A DNA stretch of 64,000 nt from Durusdinium trenchii (lineage: Eukaryota; Sar; Dinophyceae; Suessiales; Symbiodiniaceae): contig CAXAMN010022729.1 of the NCBI GenBank assembly GCA_963970005.1, positions 623,312 to 687,311 on the forward strand. The letters run 5' to 3'. Shown piece after piece: positions 1 to 11,357 of the stretch. The translations under genes were made by a program, and so were the position numbers. Positions within the stretch are counted from its first letter, which is position 1; the number at the start of each line of letters is the position of its first letter. The notes under the pieces are model-generated. The model made no database searches, had not been told where the DNA came from, and saw only the letters and a program-made list of their open reading frames with translations.

Positions 1-1050
1 TGTCATTTTACACCTGCACCCTGGAAATCCAAGGGTCATTGTCTAAAGCGGATGTTTGATCGCAAGATTAAACAATGCGGCCCTTGTGCCGCGTCATTCC
101 ATGTGGGGTCTGTCAGTGAGATACGTACGGGGTCTACAGGATAATGAAGGCTCGCTTTCCCTCGGTACCATTATGGTCGTAATTCGGTGCGTCCAATAGT
201 ACCTAATTGCGGCCGTAGTGGTACCTAATTAAAAACTCCTCTTCATGCATCCACTCCATGTTCTCCAATAACTTCCGATGACCATCAGTGGGGGAGGGAG
301 GGAGGGAAGGAGGGAGGGAGGCTCAAAGTTGAAGGCTGCTATGGGACTTCTAAAGGGTTTCAGACCAATTTCAGACCACCCGAGAGGACAGGTTGGGGAC
401 AATTTTTTGAAACAGATTTAAGCAAACTGAAGCTTTTGCTCTACGTACGTATCATGGAAAGGGGTCATAGATGATGTCAAGTTTGTCATTAAGGGGGGGC
501 GCTCTTTCTCTTTCTTTCTCTTTGTGGCAGGGCCCTTCAAATTAGAACTTAATACGTATTGAAAAGAACACGTATTTTTTTTTTTGACAAAAATCGAGTC
601 TAGAAATAGTTTATTTTTCCGAAAAAATGGGGTCTACTTTCTTGTTTAAGAATATTTCTTAACATAGATAGAAGCCGTACTTGTGCTACTAGCTACCTCT
701 TCTACTAGCTACCTCTAGCGGCCTACCCCCACCTCCCGGACTTAAAACAAAAAGGTATTTGTTCGACGATTTGTGCGGTTTATGGGCCACAGGCTCATGC
801 ACATCGTGGCGGAATGACCTGTGATGGAAGTATGAGGGAATTCGAAAAGTGCAAAGGCGAAGGTGTGGGCCGTGCCGGGCGTGCCGGCCGTGGGTCCATG
901 TTGTATGGCTTAGCGTTTTGGGTTCATTGCGCATTATATTGACTCGGAGTTTGCACAGTGGGGACGAGATCCTTCGGTCAGGACAAGCGTCCCCAGTTCA
1001 ATTTGTACCTGCTTCTACCGGTCACATAAGTTGGAAATGCAACTGTTGAG
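1..1050. other. No supported gene; simple repeats
   Basis: I see no coding exon that I can defend here. The stretch holds a G-rich GGGA/GGGAGG run at about 291-320, a CTTT-rich run near 507-525, and a short repeat-like segment at about 688-760. That segment (TACTAGCTACCTC-type words followed by a GCCTACCCCCACCTCC-like part) resembles one at about 53515-53610. The 5' part of the TSP1 gene that follows could begin in this interval, but no signal peptide or start codon could be linked to it. Confidence 0.5.
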
Positions 1051-4000
1051 ATGTTGCAAATCGAGACAGCTGGGGCAAGATGCGACAAGGCGCGGCCTGC
1101 GAAGCCGGAAATGCTGTGGACTGCAAGTTTGGAGAATGGAATGACTGGAGCACCTGTGACGTCAACAAGATGATGTACCGAGACAAGCGCCACTTGGCTT
1201 GGTTTGACACCAGCACTCCAGGTGAGCCAGATGATTGGCATAATTTGTAACTGTTAGTTTTGAGTTGTTCAAGCCCTGAACGATGTTGGAAAGATTACCA
1301 AACATACTTCCCCATCATTAGGTGCTGCTTTGGAGAGCATATTGCTATGTTTGTCGGGGTTACTTGAGAGACAGCCTCCATTGTAGGCTAACATGTTGGT
1401 TCATTACGTCTCCTTCAAGTGTACAAGCTTTACTTCTCCAGGCCACGCAGGGAACGTGTCACGGGGATTTTCTCCCCAAGGTATCTAAGCTAGTTATATA
1501 AATGGTAGTTGTTGAACAGATTCTTGCTAGTTGGTGTTGTGTTGTGTTCGCGTGGACGGATGCTTTGAACGTGTTTTTTTGGATTAATCAGTGGTGGGAC
1601 ACAGGAGTGCTTTGCTGAAGCAAGTGGTTGTGACTTGAATGGGTCGCTGCACCCTGTAGACGGTTGCCAGTTGGAGAATCCCATCCCTTGGAAGCAAACG
1701 ATTCTGAGTGTGCCTCGTGTGACCAGTTGTTTTGGTTGATGGGGCGAATCTTCTACTCGTCCATTCCTACGAGCATAACCCAACTATATTGTGACACATA
1801 GCACAGCCTGGCCTTAACACCCCACAGCCTAGCCCACAGCCGACACCGACAGGTGCTCCCGCCGTTCACTGTTAAACTTGGTGCCAAGCAAAGGTGGTGT
1901 GTGCCAGTAGATTCCCACCAGAGACTGACCCCTAACACGATCTAGTCTGCACGTCACCTTTGGGTTCCCTGTCTCATCGTGCAACGCATAGCCTGCTGAT
2001 CATCCACCAAGCCCTGCCAGAATATGCAGCCACCACACAGAGCTCAGTACAGCAACTTTTGCATGCTATTGCTTCACAACTTCTACCACTTTCCACACGG
2101 AAGGGGTCAGTGGATTCCTGACGAACTGATTGCCTGATCAGACTTGAGGTGTTCTGCAGCCAGCAGAAAATGGCGGACAGCCATGTGTTGGTGAAACAAC
2201 CCAAGGAGCGAGATTGGGGCCTGATTCGAGCAGGCTTGAAAATCCTACTTTTTTGAACATCCTATTATTGGCCAGCCGCGACGGGTACTTTCACAATGTA
2301 CAATGTACAATGTTCCCTCGTGCTTATGCACCATTTGCCTGTGCAACCTTTGTTGACACAAGTGCCCTTTCATTCAAATGCCATGTTCAGAGTCTGGTGA
2401 CCAAAGACCGGAATTGCAGGACAATCTTGTGGTTTGTTGCCTGTGGATTGCCGTATGTCCCAATGGACCGGCTGGGGCGAATGTGACCGCACATGTGGAG
2501 AAGGGCAGTCCAGGCCTGGTGTGCTCTTTGGAAGTGGCGTGATGTGGCGCATGCGCGTCCTTGTTACTGGTAGTAAGGCCAGGAGCCCCTAGTAGCGTCC
2601 TTGCTCCCCATAGCAATGCCCCTTGTTCCCACTAGCAACCTTGTTAGGAGCCCCTAGTCGCGTCCTTGCTCCTAGTAGTAATGCTCTTTGTTACTAGTAG
2701 CGTCCTTGTTACATGCCATGCATTGCTCATCCTGCAGTCCAGCATTCAGCATATAATCCAGCTATGCTTTCGGAAGCCTTGCAGGCGCCAGCGTCAAATC
2801 GAACGGTTTGCACAGTTTGGTGGTCAGGACTGCTTGTGGGATCATCTTGACATGGAGTTTAGCCTTCTAGCAGGAGCACATGCGTTTGTGGCATGCAATA
2901 AGCCAGGAGTGCGACCCGAACCTGATGGAGACCAGAGGTTGCGTTCAAAAAGAATGCCCCATGTGGAATGCAGAGGCCTGGGACCTTGGCAGCCTGCCTG
3001 CAGACTTTTCCCAGCTTAAAAAGGTTTTGGGCTTTGTGTGGCAATCTGCAGACTTCGGCAGGTGAGTGAATGGACGGAGTGGAGCCTGTGCTCGTTTACC
3101 TGCGGACCAGGATCACTGAAAGCATGTTTCGTGGCAGGTTTTAAACATATTGTTTAACAAAAGCACCGGACTCCGGACCTGATATTTTTTGGCTTCCAGC
3201 ATTCACCACATATTGTCCATGCAACGATGCGATCGCTTTGTCAACTATGCTTTTCCCCAGTTTCAAGTTCAACACCAGGACAGCAGAAGCGGGAGCGAAA
3301 GATTCTGAAGGACTGGTTATGACTGAATTTGTACGATACATTTTTGTCCGGTAGAGAATGAAAGTGAGATGAATGTGAATGAAAGTCAAGTTGTACCAAA
3401 ATGAAGAAGGGACGTCTGACTTGATGGCACTGCGTGGAACACACAATCTCCGCGTTGAAGGAACGCTCGCTGGGGGGCCGTGGCTTTGAGGGTTTTCTCG
3501 GAGAGTCCAGGCCGTGCCATGGTGCAGCAGCATCTTGGACCTACACTATGCCCTTTATATACACACACGCACATATTTAATCATATTTATATAGATATAT
3601 ATATATCAGATATTTATCATGGTTTATCGATTTTTACAGATCAACAGCTGTCGTGGTGGAAACGCTCTCACACAATTAGGCGGCTGTTCAGCCCAACGTC
3701 CGTCGACGTACCATCCTGTCATACGCTTTAAACAGAACTTGCTGAGATCCGCTGAGCATTCAGGTACAGATGCAATGTGTAGCACCGTGCTGTACAGACA
3801 GTAACTATTCAGCTCCCTTCATGCCATGTTTTTCATCGACTTCTCCGAGGAATGTCCACGACAGGATTGTGTGTGGCATGAATGGGAAGATTGGGCTCCT
3901 TGCAGCTGCAGCTGCGGGGGCGGCCAACAAGACCGAAAGCGCTTTGTGCTGCACATGCCAGAATCCGGTGGAAGACGCAGCTCGGATTGCATTGTTAGTT

Positions 4001-7000
4001 GCAGACTGAGCATGTTTCCCGTCAAGATCTATGATTCTGCTATAGTTTTCTATGACAAACATGTTGCTGCTATTGTGTTCGACAAGGGTTCTTCCACTGA
4101 CTACTTGTTGCATCAAGTTGCCACAGATAGCTTGGTTTGAAAGGGCACTGTGTAGACATTTTGGGCCAAATTTTGGGCAGGCATCCCGAGTTGAGATTTA
4201 CTTATATATTGCTAGCTACTCTGTGCTGCACCTTGTGCAGGTGGTTGTGGTGTTGACCAATTTCCGAACTCGTGGTTGATGATGTGGACAATCAGATCGG
4301 ACGTGTTCAAACCACATAATGCTTTTCCATTCATTGAAACCATTTGTTGAATAAGAATGCTCAAGTGGTACGCTTGTCATTGTTTGGCATGTGGCCGGCG
4401 AGTAGTTCCAACGTGCATAGGTGAGATGACTCTGTTCTGAACCACGATGAGAACAATTACATACAACAAGCGACCGGCTGAACCAACACGTCACCAAAAG
4501 TCAAACTGTAAAGGCCTGACCTGATGCAATTCCATGCAATTCCCGCTGTTAACCTGATGCTCGCAGCATCCCCATACAACATTGATTGTGCTAGTTTACA
4601 ACATCATACTTATTGTTTCTAATAGCTTCTTGTTACTACTAGTAAGGCACTTGTTACTACTAGCGATGCACTTGTTCCTAGTAGCTTATTGTTTCTAATG
4701 CCGGCCAAGCCAGGAGCTTCAAAGGCCAGAACCCAACCCAAGACCGGTACCCAGCTTGGCATCCTTATCTCCTCTGTATCCACATCGGTAGCTCTGTTGC
4801 GCCTGGGATGTTGCTGTTGGCTGTCCTGGGCTCATGCACACGTGCATTAGCGTTTCATGTATATAAGTTTAATTATATAGCACAGGTGTTGGGATTCGGG
4901 TTTGGCTGTGTTTGCACTTTGGAGTTGATTCTTTGCATTTTCCAGGTTGTGAGCCGAGTGACAAGATTGAGTTGCGGGCTTGCAACACTCACTCATGCCA
5001 CTCGGACATGCTAGCGCATTTGTCAAGTCACCCCCCTTTGGTATGGCAATTTCTTGAGGTCATGGCGGAGGCTGTAGAGATGGCGTTTGGGGCGCTTGGA
5101 GCGTTTGGCGGGTTGCTCAGTGATTGACCTGACCGATGTATGTTCTTACTCAGTGTTCGCATTTCTCTGCTGCATGTGGTCTATCTCCTAAGGGCAGGCT
5201 GTTCAGCAACCTGTGATGGTGGTACCACGTACCGGACCCGCTGCTTGGAAAGAGAGTCCAGCCTTTTATATTGCCTGATTCCGCCAGTTGCTCCAGAAGA
5301 TCGGTTTATACTGAGGAAGCATTCTTCAGAATGCAAGCGACTGTGGGTGCCCAGCACCTGGCAAGGCTCATGAGACAGGAATTTGCAATCTCAAGCCCGA
5401 CACCCAAGACGTCTCTGATGGATTCTGATAGCAGCACATTGCAGACCAACGTTGCATTGGAGCGTCAGAACATTTTCTATAGTGGTTGCTATAGTCTAAC
5501 CATTGAGACTACTCCACATTTAAGCCGCAACGCAGCAAAACAAGTTCTTTGGGAGTGGCAAAGGACAGGATGTTTGTCTTTGAGGTCGTGCTCTACACCT
5601 GCAGATTGCAAGATGACTCCTTGGACCAATTGGGGTCCTTGCTCTTCCAGCTGCAGCGACCTTTGTGATTCGGCAGCTCGGCTTGTTCGTGCACCAGCAT
5701 AGCAGCTGAGGCAATGGCATCATGAAACGCGAGCGAAGCGTTGAGTCTTTTGGGACAGGCCGGTCTTTGACCTCCTATACTGGTTATTTAGGGGTGCTGA
5801 GACGTTGAACGCGTGTGCTTCTTCATTGAGAAGGTTCTGGCATTTGGTGCACGGGCTCTTTGAAGCAAGTGGAGCGCTGCAATCCTTCACCAGGTCGGGA
5901 AGAGCACAGTGAGAGATTTGCATTTCCAAGCGCCAAAGAAACCTACTAGCGCCCTTGCTACAAATAGCGATGCCCTTGTTACTACTAGCGATGCCCCTGC
6001 TACTAGTAGTGTTTTTGCCAAACCGACGCGTTTCTCTATTTGGGGGTGGGAGACGCAAGGCCAGGCGCCCACTGAGCAATGTGAGGGTGGCGATCCTGCT
6101 GCTCGGAATGCACCGGGGCTTCGCACTCCGCCTCGTTTTTTTAACGTTACTTTTTCTCAGACCTGTTTGCATGAAATGTTTATGGGCTGGGCGGCTGAAG
6201 TTAGTGAACACTTGTCCTTTTTTCAGGTCGATTGTGTCATGAGTGACTGGATGCCTTGGAGCCAGTGTACTGCAAGCTGCGGAGGCAAGGCTTTCAATTC
6301 GCAATTGCCCATCCGTGCAGGTCAGCTAAAAAGATTTGCATCCTAAACTGTGTAATTCTGCAAGAAGCGCTGACCTATCATATTGATGTGCAGGTGGTCA
6401 GGATGTACGGACGCGCAAGATCCTAAGACATCCTAAGTTCGGCGGGAAAAGCTGCGACGGTGGTCTGGCGGAGATGAAGGCCGAGCTCAAACGATGGAGA
6501 ATCAACACCTGCTTCAAACATTTCATACCTTGGTCACAGAAATTGCCCCGCAGGAATGCAACCGCCACGCATGTGGTGGCCCAGAGCCTGTGGACTGCAC
6601 GTACTCAAGTTGGAAGCAGTGGGGTGACTGCGACAAGTGCAACGGCCGCTTGGCATGTCATGCTTCAGCACGTGTGGACAGGAACAAGTTTGCGCAGACA
6701 TATTGAGGAGAACCTCCAGATCCTCAATGTATCTAGATCCTCTTATCTCACATGCCTTGTTGTGAACCTGAGGCGAGCGATCCCGGGTGAGGCACACCAA
6801 GACCTGTTTTTGCATGGAGAGCACGGCCAAATTTGTCGCCTTTTCATCATTTTCCTTTGTCTGTTGATTGGAGGACCATCGACGCGTGGCCTACCAATGG
6901 CATGAATGCTCAGTAGTTTTGGATGGCCTGGGAGGAAAGAGTTCATTAGAACACGAAAACAAGGAATTGCTGCGCTCAAGAATTGCATTTCTTTGTGTTT

Positions 7001-8512
7001 GCATTCCACCTCTGCGGCATTGATGTTGTCTCTGTCTCACTAAGGTGGGAAGGAATGCGCACCGAAAGGAACGATGGAGATTGGGAGATGCCCGAGACGC
7101 TGCCGGGGAGAGAAGTTCTGCGAGTGGAGTGTTTGGGGTGAGTGGCTTTGCAGAAGGAAGTCTTTTACCCATCAACCCAAAAACCGGACTATTTACTGTA
7201 TATACATTCAGTTTTGTGCAGTCTTTCTGACTGTGCTGACAAACAAGAGCACATCAGGCAGCTTCAATCGTTTAATCATGCTTGCTCGACCCTTAAGGTG
7301 GAGCGACTGCACTGTGACTTGTGGAAAAGGTGGGAAGCGACGCAGACGTCAGGGGCTCACAGCATCTCACAGCTATTGCTATCACAGTTCCAAAACTGTG
7401 AGACCATCACGAACTGCAGTAAATGCAATATTGCCGAAATCACGGTCTCACGGGAAAGTGGCACAGCTCGTGACTCAAACTTTGCTTGAAACTGAGGTCG
7501 ACGCTTGGAGCTAACGCCGCAAGCACGGAACGAGCTCCCTGATTATGTAGCGACACTGCAGCCGCAAGAGGAACAAGCTCATCGTCAAACCCAGCAGCTG
7601 TGATTGTGCAGGCCAACTTCTGCACACCATTTTTACCAACACTTGGATAGTTTGCTAAGGAACGTGGTGGCAAAGTTTGGCACACTACGGGCTCATGCGC
7701 AGGTGGGGCTGGCGATGGCTCGGTTGATCGTTTTGAAGCTTTTCACGCGCCTTTGTATTCTCGGGGGGTTCCCGCTCCCGCACAATTATTTTTACAGAGA
7801 CACCGGATGACACAGTCACAGTTTTCAACTTTGACCTGCTCAGGACCTCGAGTCACATCAAATGGCAGAGATTGTGACGTCCTTTGTAGCTGGATGCGTT
7901 TTCCTGAGCACTATCCTTCTAGGTGCCTTGGCCTTCAGCATTCGCAGGATAGAGGCTGATCAGAGCTTGTCGCAGGCAACTTCATTCATTTCGCCCTGCG
8001 TTCATGCATGCTACGAAAAACACTAAGCCTGCCAGAGGGTAATGGCATCATACGGCTAACAGTGGCATGAAGAGCCAGGTGAACCAAACCAACATGCACT
8101 TTCGTTTGTTATATAGAGCCCGCAAAATGTCAGCATCTTGACCGTCAACTGTCGCAGGCACTCTGCTTCCCATTAGAGTAGCCAACCGACGCACAAGCTT
8201 GTCCACTCCGGTCTGAAAGACAGAGAACACGACAGTGCTGCCAGTTACACCTCTCGTGGTAAGAGCCAACAGCAGAGAAAAACTCAGACTAAGACCCAAG
8301 TGGTCCAACTTGCTAAGCGAATCTAAGCGAACGGTGGATGCTGTAGAGAATAACATCGAGCATCAGCGACAACTTTGCCATAATTTGTTTATTCTTTTGT
8401 CATTTTTCTTGCATTGCTTACCTCATATTTCCTGATACTTGTTGCCCAGTGCTACGTGCCTGGCCCCGGGGACGGACACCCCGGACGGCTCAGCTGGGAT
8501 ACCTTCCAGTAG
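1051..8512 (+). CDS. Multi-TSP1 single-pass membrane protein, TRAP/MIC2-like layout (multi-exon)
   Basis: This encodes a probable cell-surface adhesin with about nine thrombospondin type 1 repeats, then one transmembrane helix and a short cytoplasmic tail. Exons placed by motif and phase are 1051-1221, 2420-2504, 2785-2835, 2903-3023, 3062-3110, 3279-3310, 3850-3976, 4946-about 5012, about 5059-5111, 5198-about 5250, 5605-5657, 6227-6284, 6394-6479, 6554-6644, 6682-6728, 7053-7141, 7298-about 7360, 7844-7975 and 8450-8512. The TSP1 cores read W-x-x-W-x-x-C followed by T-C-G-x-G, for example WNDWSTC, WTGWGECDRTCGEG, WTEWSLCSFTCGPG, WMPWSQCTASCGGG and WGEWSDCTVTCGKG. Many introns start with GC or GA and keep the frame exactly. 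The middle (4946-5657) and the link from 7360 to 7844 are not fully resolved. The N-terminus and signal peptide were not found. TSP1 domains usually act in adhesion outside the cell; the exact role here is inference. Confidence 0.8.
7844..7975 (+). CDS. Transmembrane exon of the TSP1 gene
   Basis: This 132-nt exon follows an AG acceptor at 7842-7843 and ends before a GC donor, in phase 0 at both sides. It encodes 44 residues. A short polar stretch (DLESHQMAEIV) is followed by a hydrophobic helix of about 22 residues (TSFVAGCVFLSTILLGALAF), then SIRR, a positive stop-transfer signal. That order predicts a type I protein with the TSP1 array outside. The reading frame is confirmed by the phase-0 join to the last exon at 8450. 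Confidence 0.75.
8450..8512 (+). CDS. C-terminal tail exon of the TSP1 gene, with stop
   Basis: This exon follows an acceptor ending CCCAG and joins the membrane exon in phase 0 across a 474-nt GC-AG intron (7976-8449). It gives a 20-residue end beginning CYVPGPGDG and finishing SWDTFQ before TAG at 8510-8512. A tyrosine near the membrane side and a tryptophan five residues from the end recall the tails of apicomplexan TRAP-family adhesins. The resemblance is by layout only, and no homology search was possible. Confidence 0.55.
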   Translation, partial: CYVPGPGDGHPGRLSWDTFQ

Positions 8513-10565
8513 AGGAGGCGACTTCGGCCAGTGGGCCAGCTTGCAGATTCTTGGAAGCCTTTTTGTGGCCTTTGAGAGTTTGCAATATACTTCGTAGGAC
8601 ATTTCACTTAAGGGCCATGTTTGGTTCACATTTGCAGGCGTGATCGTTGCAGATATTTCCAGGTGCGACCTGTCGTGACTGTTCGGAGCTTCTACGGCTT
8701 GTTTCATTGAGATTGTTTTGTCTCCTGGGATAGGTACGGGACGTGCAGAGGGCAGCTGTTTCGCTGCATGAATGCCTCCTGACATTTAGGCAATTCACGA
8801 TTTGATACTATCCATTGTCCATTGTTGTTGAGGAGCAGTTCGTCGTTGAAGGGGAAACACACAAAAAGACAGCATTCTCGCTACTCGCAGAATTGGTTGG
8901 AGACAAAAAACATCACCTTGCAGCCCTGAAGCTGCAGTCTCACCTGTGCATTTCCGTGGTCATATGGCATCATGCACAAGACCGGAATGACCACGAGCAG
9001 ATGAAAGCTGGACTGCCAAATCATGGCCACAGGATGTCCAGAATTTTTTTGGCGCGACACACTAAGATTTGTTTGCGCTCCTGCTTGGGTAGAATCCTGA
9101 CCCTGCCAGGCCAAGACCTTGGAGGCTTCAGAAACCAAGCCTCCCTGACATAACCTGGATGGCAGACGTAGGGGCTTTCGGACAAGAGTGCTTCTTGGCA
9201 AGCTTCGGGCCCGGATTTCCTCACACCCCAAATAAGTGCCTGTCAAACTCACCACCTCCTTTAGAAAGAACCGTGTAGTAGCAAGGAATGCTGCTGATTG
9301 TCCCACTTAGATTCCATTGCACTCCTGGCTTGAGTGCCCATGTGGTTTCACACGGCCAAAGAGCGTGTTCTCAGGTTGGGTTGCAAGTTTCTCAAGTATT
9401 TCTCAAGTATGACATGCTAATGTGTTTTTGCTTACTTAATTTATTGTCCTGTTCGTGTTCAGTGTTTATTGAGAGACACAAACCCAATGTCACCGCAGAA
9501 AGCTAAATCGCTGGAGTGAAGGTCTCAGGATGGTACGGTTAGCAAAATGGCAGCGCCGTAAGCCACGTGCACAAAGTGTCAACACGGGGATTGTAGGGCC
9601 GCGGGGCATTTTTTCCCGTCAAGCGCGCAGGTGCCATCGTGATCGTTGCGATTGTGCCCTCAGGCGTAGTCAGAGGCTTAAATACTTAAGGATTTGCACA
9701 AGTATTGGTGCAAAACGTTCATGGCGGGAGCGATGGCGTTTCAAGGAGACTTGATACTGAGCGCCCTGCCTGAAATTCCACCTGCCAGAATTCGAAAGCA
9801 CACGGGCTCTGTGTAATCGAAGGGTTCTGCGAGAAAGCCGGTCCTCTGCGAGAAGAAACACTGTTCATGATTGCGAAGTGTTGCCATCATTTTTTGCCTC
9901 ATTCTTTGGCTCCAACGGTGCCTGTTTCGGCCAGCGGCCGCTGAAAGCAGCTCTCTCTCCTGCAAAGCAGTGAGATGGCGCTTTGATTGGTGCTGGTTGT
10001 CAGGAGTGACCCATCGGAATCACAGCTGATTGTACAGCTGATTTGTACTGCTCATCAGCTGGGATGGTCATAGGAATTCTGGCCCAAATAGTCTGGAAGG
10101 GCCCCACAAGATGGGCGTAGCTCTCCCGATCGCCATCGCAACCAAAAGAGACTTATAGCCTATAGCGCTTGTAGCTGCTTATTCTTGATTCCAAGTTTGT
10201 TGACCTTTCATTCAGCTGACCCCTGTACTACAGCAGACCCTCATTCTTTGGGTCAGTGGGCATTAATTGTAATCATGTCAGCACGTAAACACGTATTTCT
10301 GAATATGATCTCCTCAGGCCTCGGTTGGCTGCATGAGGGGGCTTTCTTTGGAAGTGCAGCTCAAGCTATTTCTTCTCCACATCAGAGCTAGCAAGAGTGC
10401 ATTTTTACACTTGCTGCTGTTGCTGGTTTCTAGTACCTGTATTTGTATTAATACAACATAATGCAACATACGCGCCACGGTATATAGGCAGAACACTTTC
10501 TTAGATGCATCGACTTGCACCCTGAGCCGGGGGACAGTTCTTGACAAGTCTTTACTTTCGAAATA
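8513..10565. other. Intergenic region, weak exon candidates only
   Basis: No gene can be defended here. An open frame at 8815-9153 (112 codons) begins VEEQFVVEGETHKKTAF, but it has no recognisable motif. After an AG at 9629-9630 a short hydrophobic peptide (GAIVIVAIVPSGVV) runs to a stop at about 9690. It could be a stray membrane exon or chance. The rest is unremarkable sequence. Confidence 0.35.
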
Positions 10566-10709
10566 ATGTGCATGGAACAAGACAACAAGACAGCTAATGT
10601 TGGATACTTCTCAGTAATCAGGTTGCAACAAATCCAACATAATCCAACCAATTTGCTGTCAAAGAGGCGCAGGAAGAGTATTGTCAAAATATTTTTGGTG
10701 CAGCTGGCT

Positions 10710-11357
10710 ATGTCGCAGAGCGTGAGTGTTTCGGAATTGTTTGGAGAATACGAGGCTGACTTCGAACGGTTGTGCCACGAGGCAAATGAATTCCTCGAAT
10801 CTGCTAAATCGGAATCCAGTGGCCGCTCAAAGCAGTTAGCCACAGCTGAGCGCCGGTTGGTCGAGGCTGAGCAGGCCCTGAAACAGATGGAGCTTGAAGC
10901 TCGAGCCATGCCACCGGAGACTCGGCAGAAGCTTCAAGAGAAGATAAAAAGCCACAGACAACGGATAGCCGAGCGCCGGAAGGAGAAAGATGCCATTAAC
11001 CGAAGCGCTTTATTTGGAGAAGTTGTGGGGAAAACCGCAGACGAGCACGGGAGAGCTGAGGACATGAATGAGTCCATGCTTGAGGCCTCACGAAAGCTGG
11101 CTGAGGCAAAGCGCACGGTGCTGGACTCCGAGCAGATTGGTATTGATGTCATGGGTGATTTACGACTTCAGCGTGAGGTGATTGTCAGAAGCCGTGACAA
11201 CATGGGGAAAGCTGGGCAGAACTACAGCATGGCTGGGAAAACGTTAGAGGGAATGCTCCAGAGGGCAGACCAGAATCGCAAAATGGTTTGCTTCATTGCT
11301 GGTTTGATGCTGGTGATGTTGATCATCGCTTTCTATTTCTTGGCTACCGGTGGATGA
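10710..11357 (+). CDS. VTI1: Vti1-type Qb-SNARE, intronless
   Basis: This encodes a 215-residue vesicle SNARE of the Vti1 family, which pairs with Golgi, endosomal and vacuolar Q-SNAREs to drive membrane fusion. The N-terminal helical (Habc-like, V-SNARE) part covers about residues 8-95 and starts SVSELFGEYEADFERL. The SNARE helix spans about 124-188, and the probable central-layer glutamine is Q154 in DLRLQRE. A C-terminal anchor of about 20 hydrophobic residues lies at 192-211 and ends in LATGG. Vti1 proteins are usually about 215-235 residues, so this copy looks complete. The frame is open upstream to 10566, but the Met at 10710 aligns with the expected family start. A TTTTTGGTGCAG at about 10692-10703 just upstream could serve as a trans-splice acceptor. 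It has no intron, unlike its neighbours. Confidence 0.9.
   Translation: MSQSVSVSELFGEYEADFERLCHEANEFLESAKSESSGRSKQLATAERRLVEAEQALKQMELEARAMPPETRQKLQEKIKSHRQRIAERRKEKDAINRSALFGEVVGKTADEHGRAEDMNESMLEASRKLAEAKRTVLDSEQIGIDVMGDLRLQREVIVRSRDNMGKAGQNYSMAGKTLEGMLQRADQNRKMVCFIAGLMLVMLIIAFYFLATGG

Noticed and set aside
5720-6304. 194-codon open frame on the minus strand
   Set aside because: It overlaps a TSP1 exon at 6227-6284 and family A repeats, and shows no domain.
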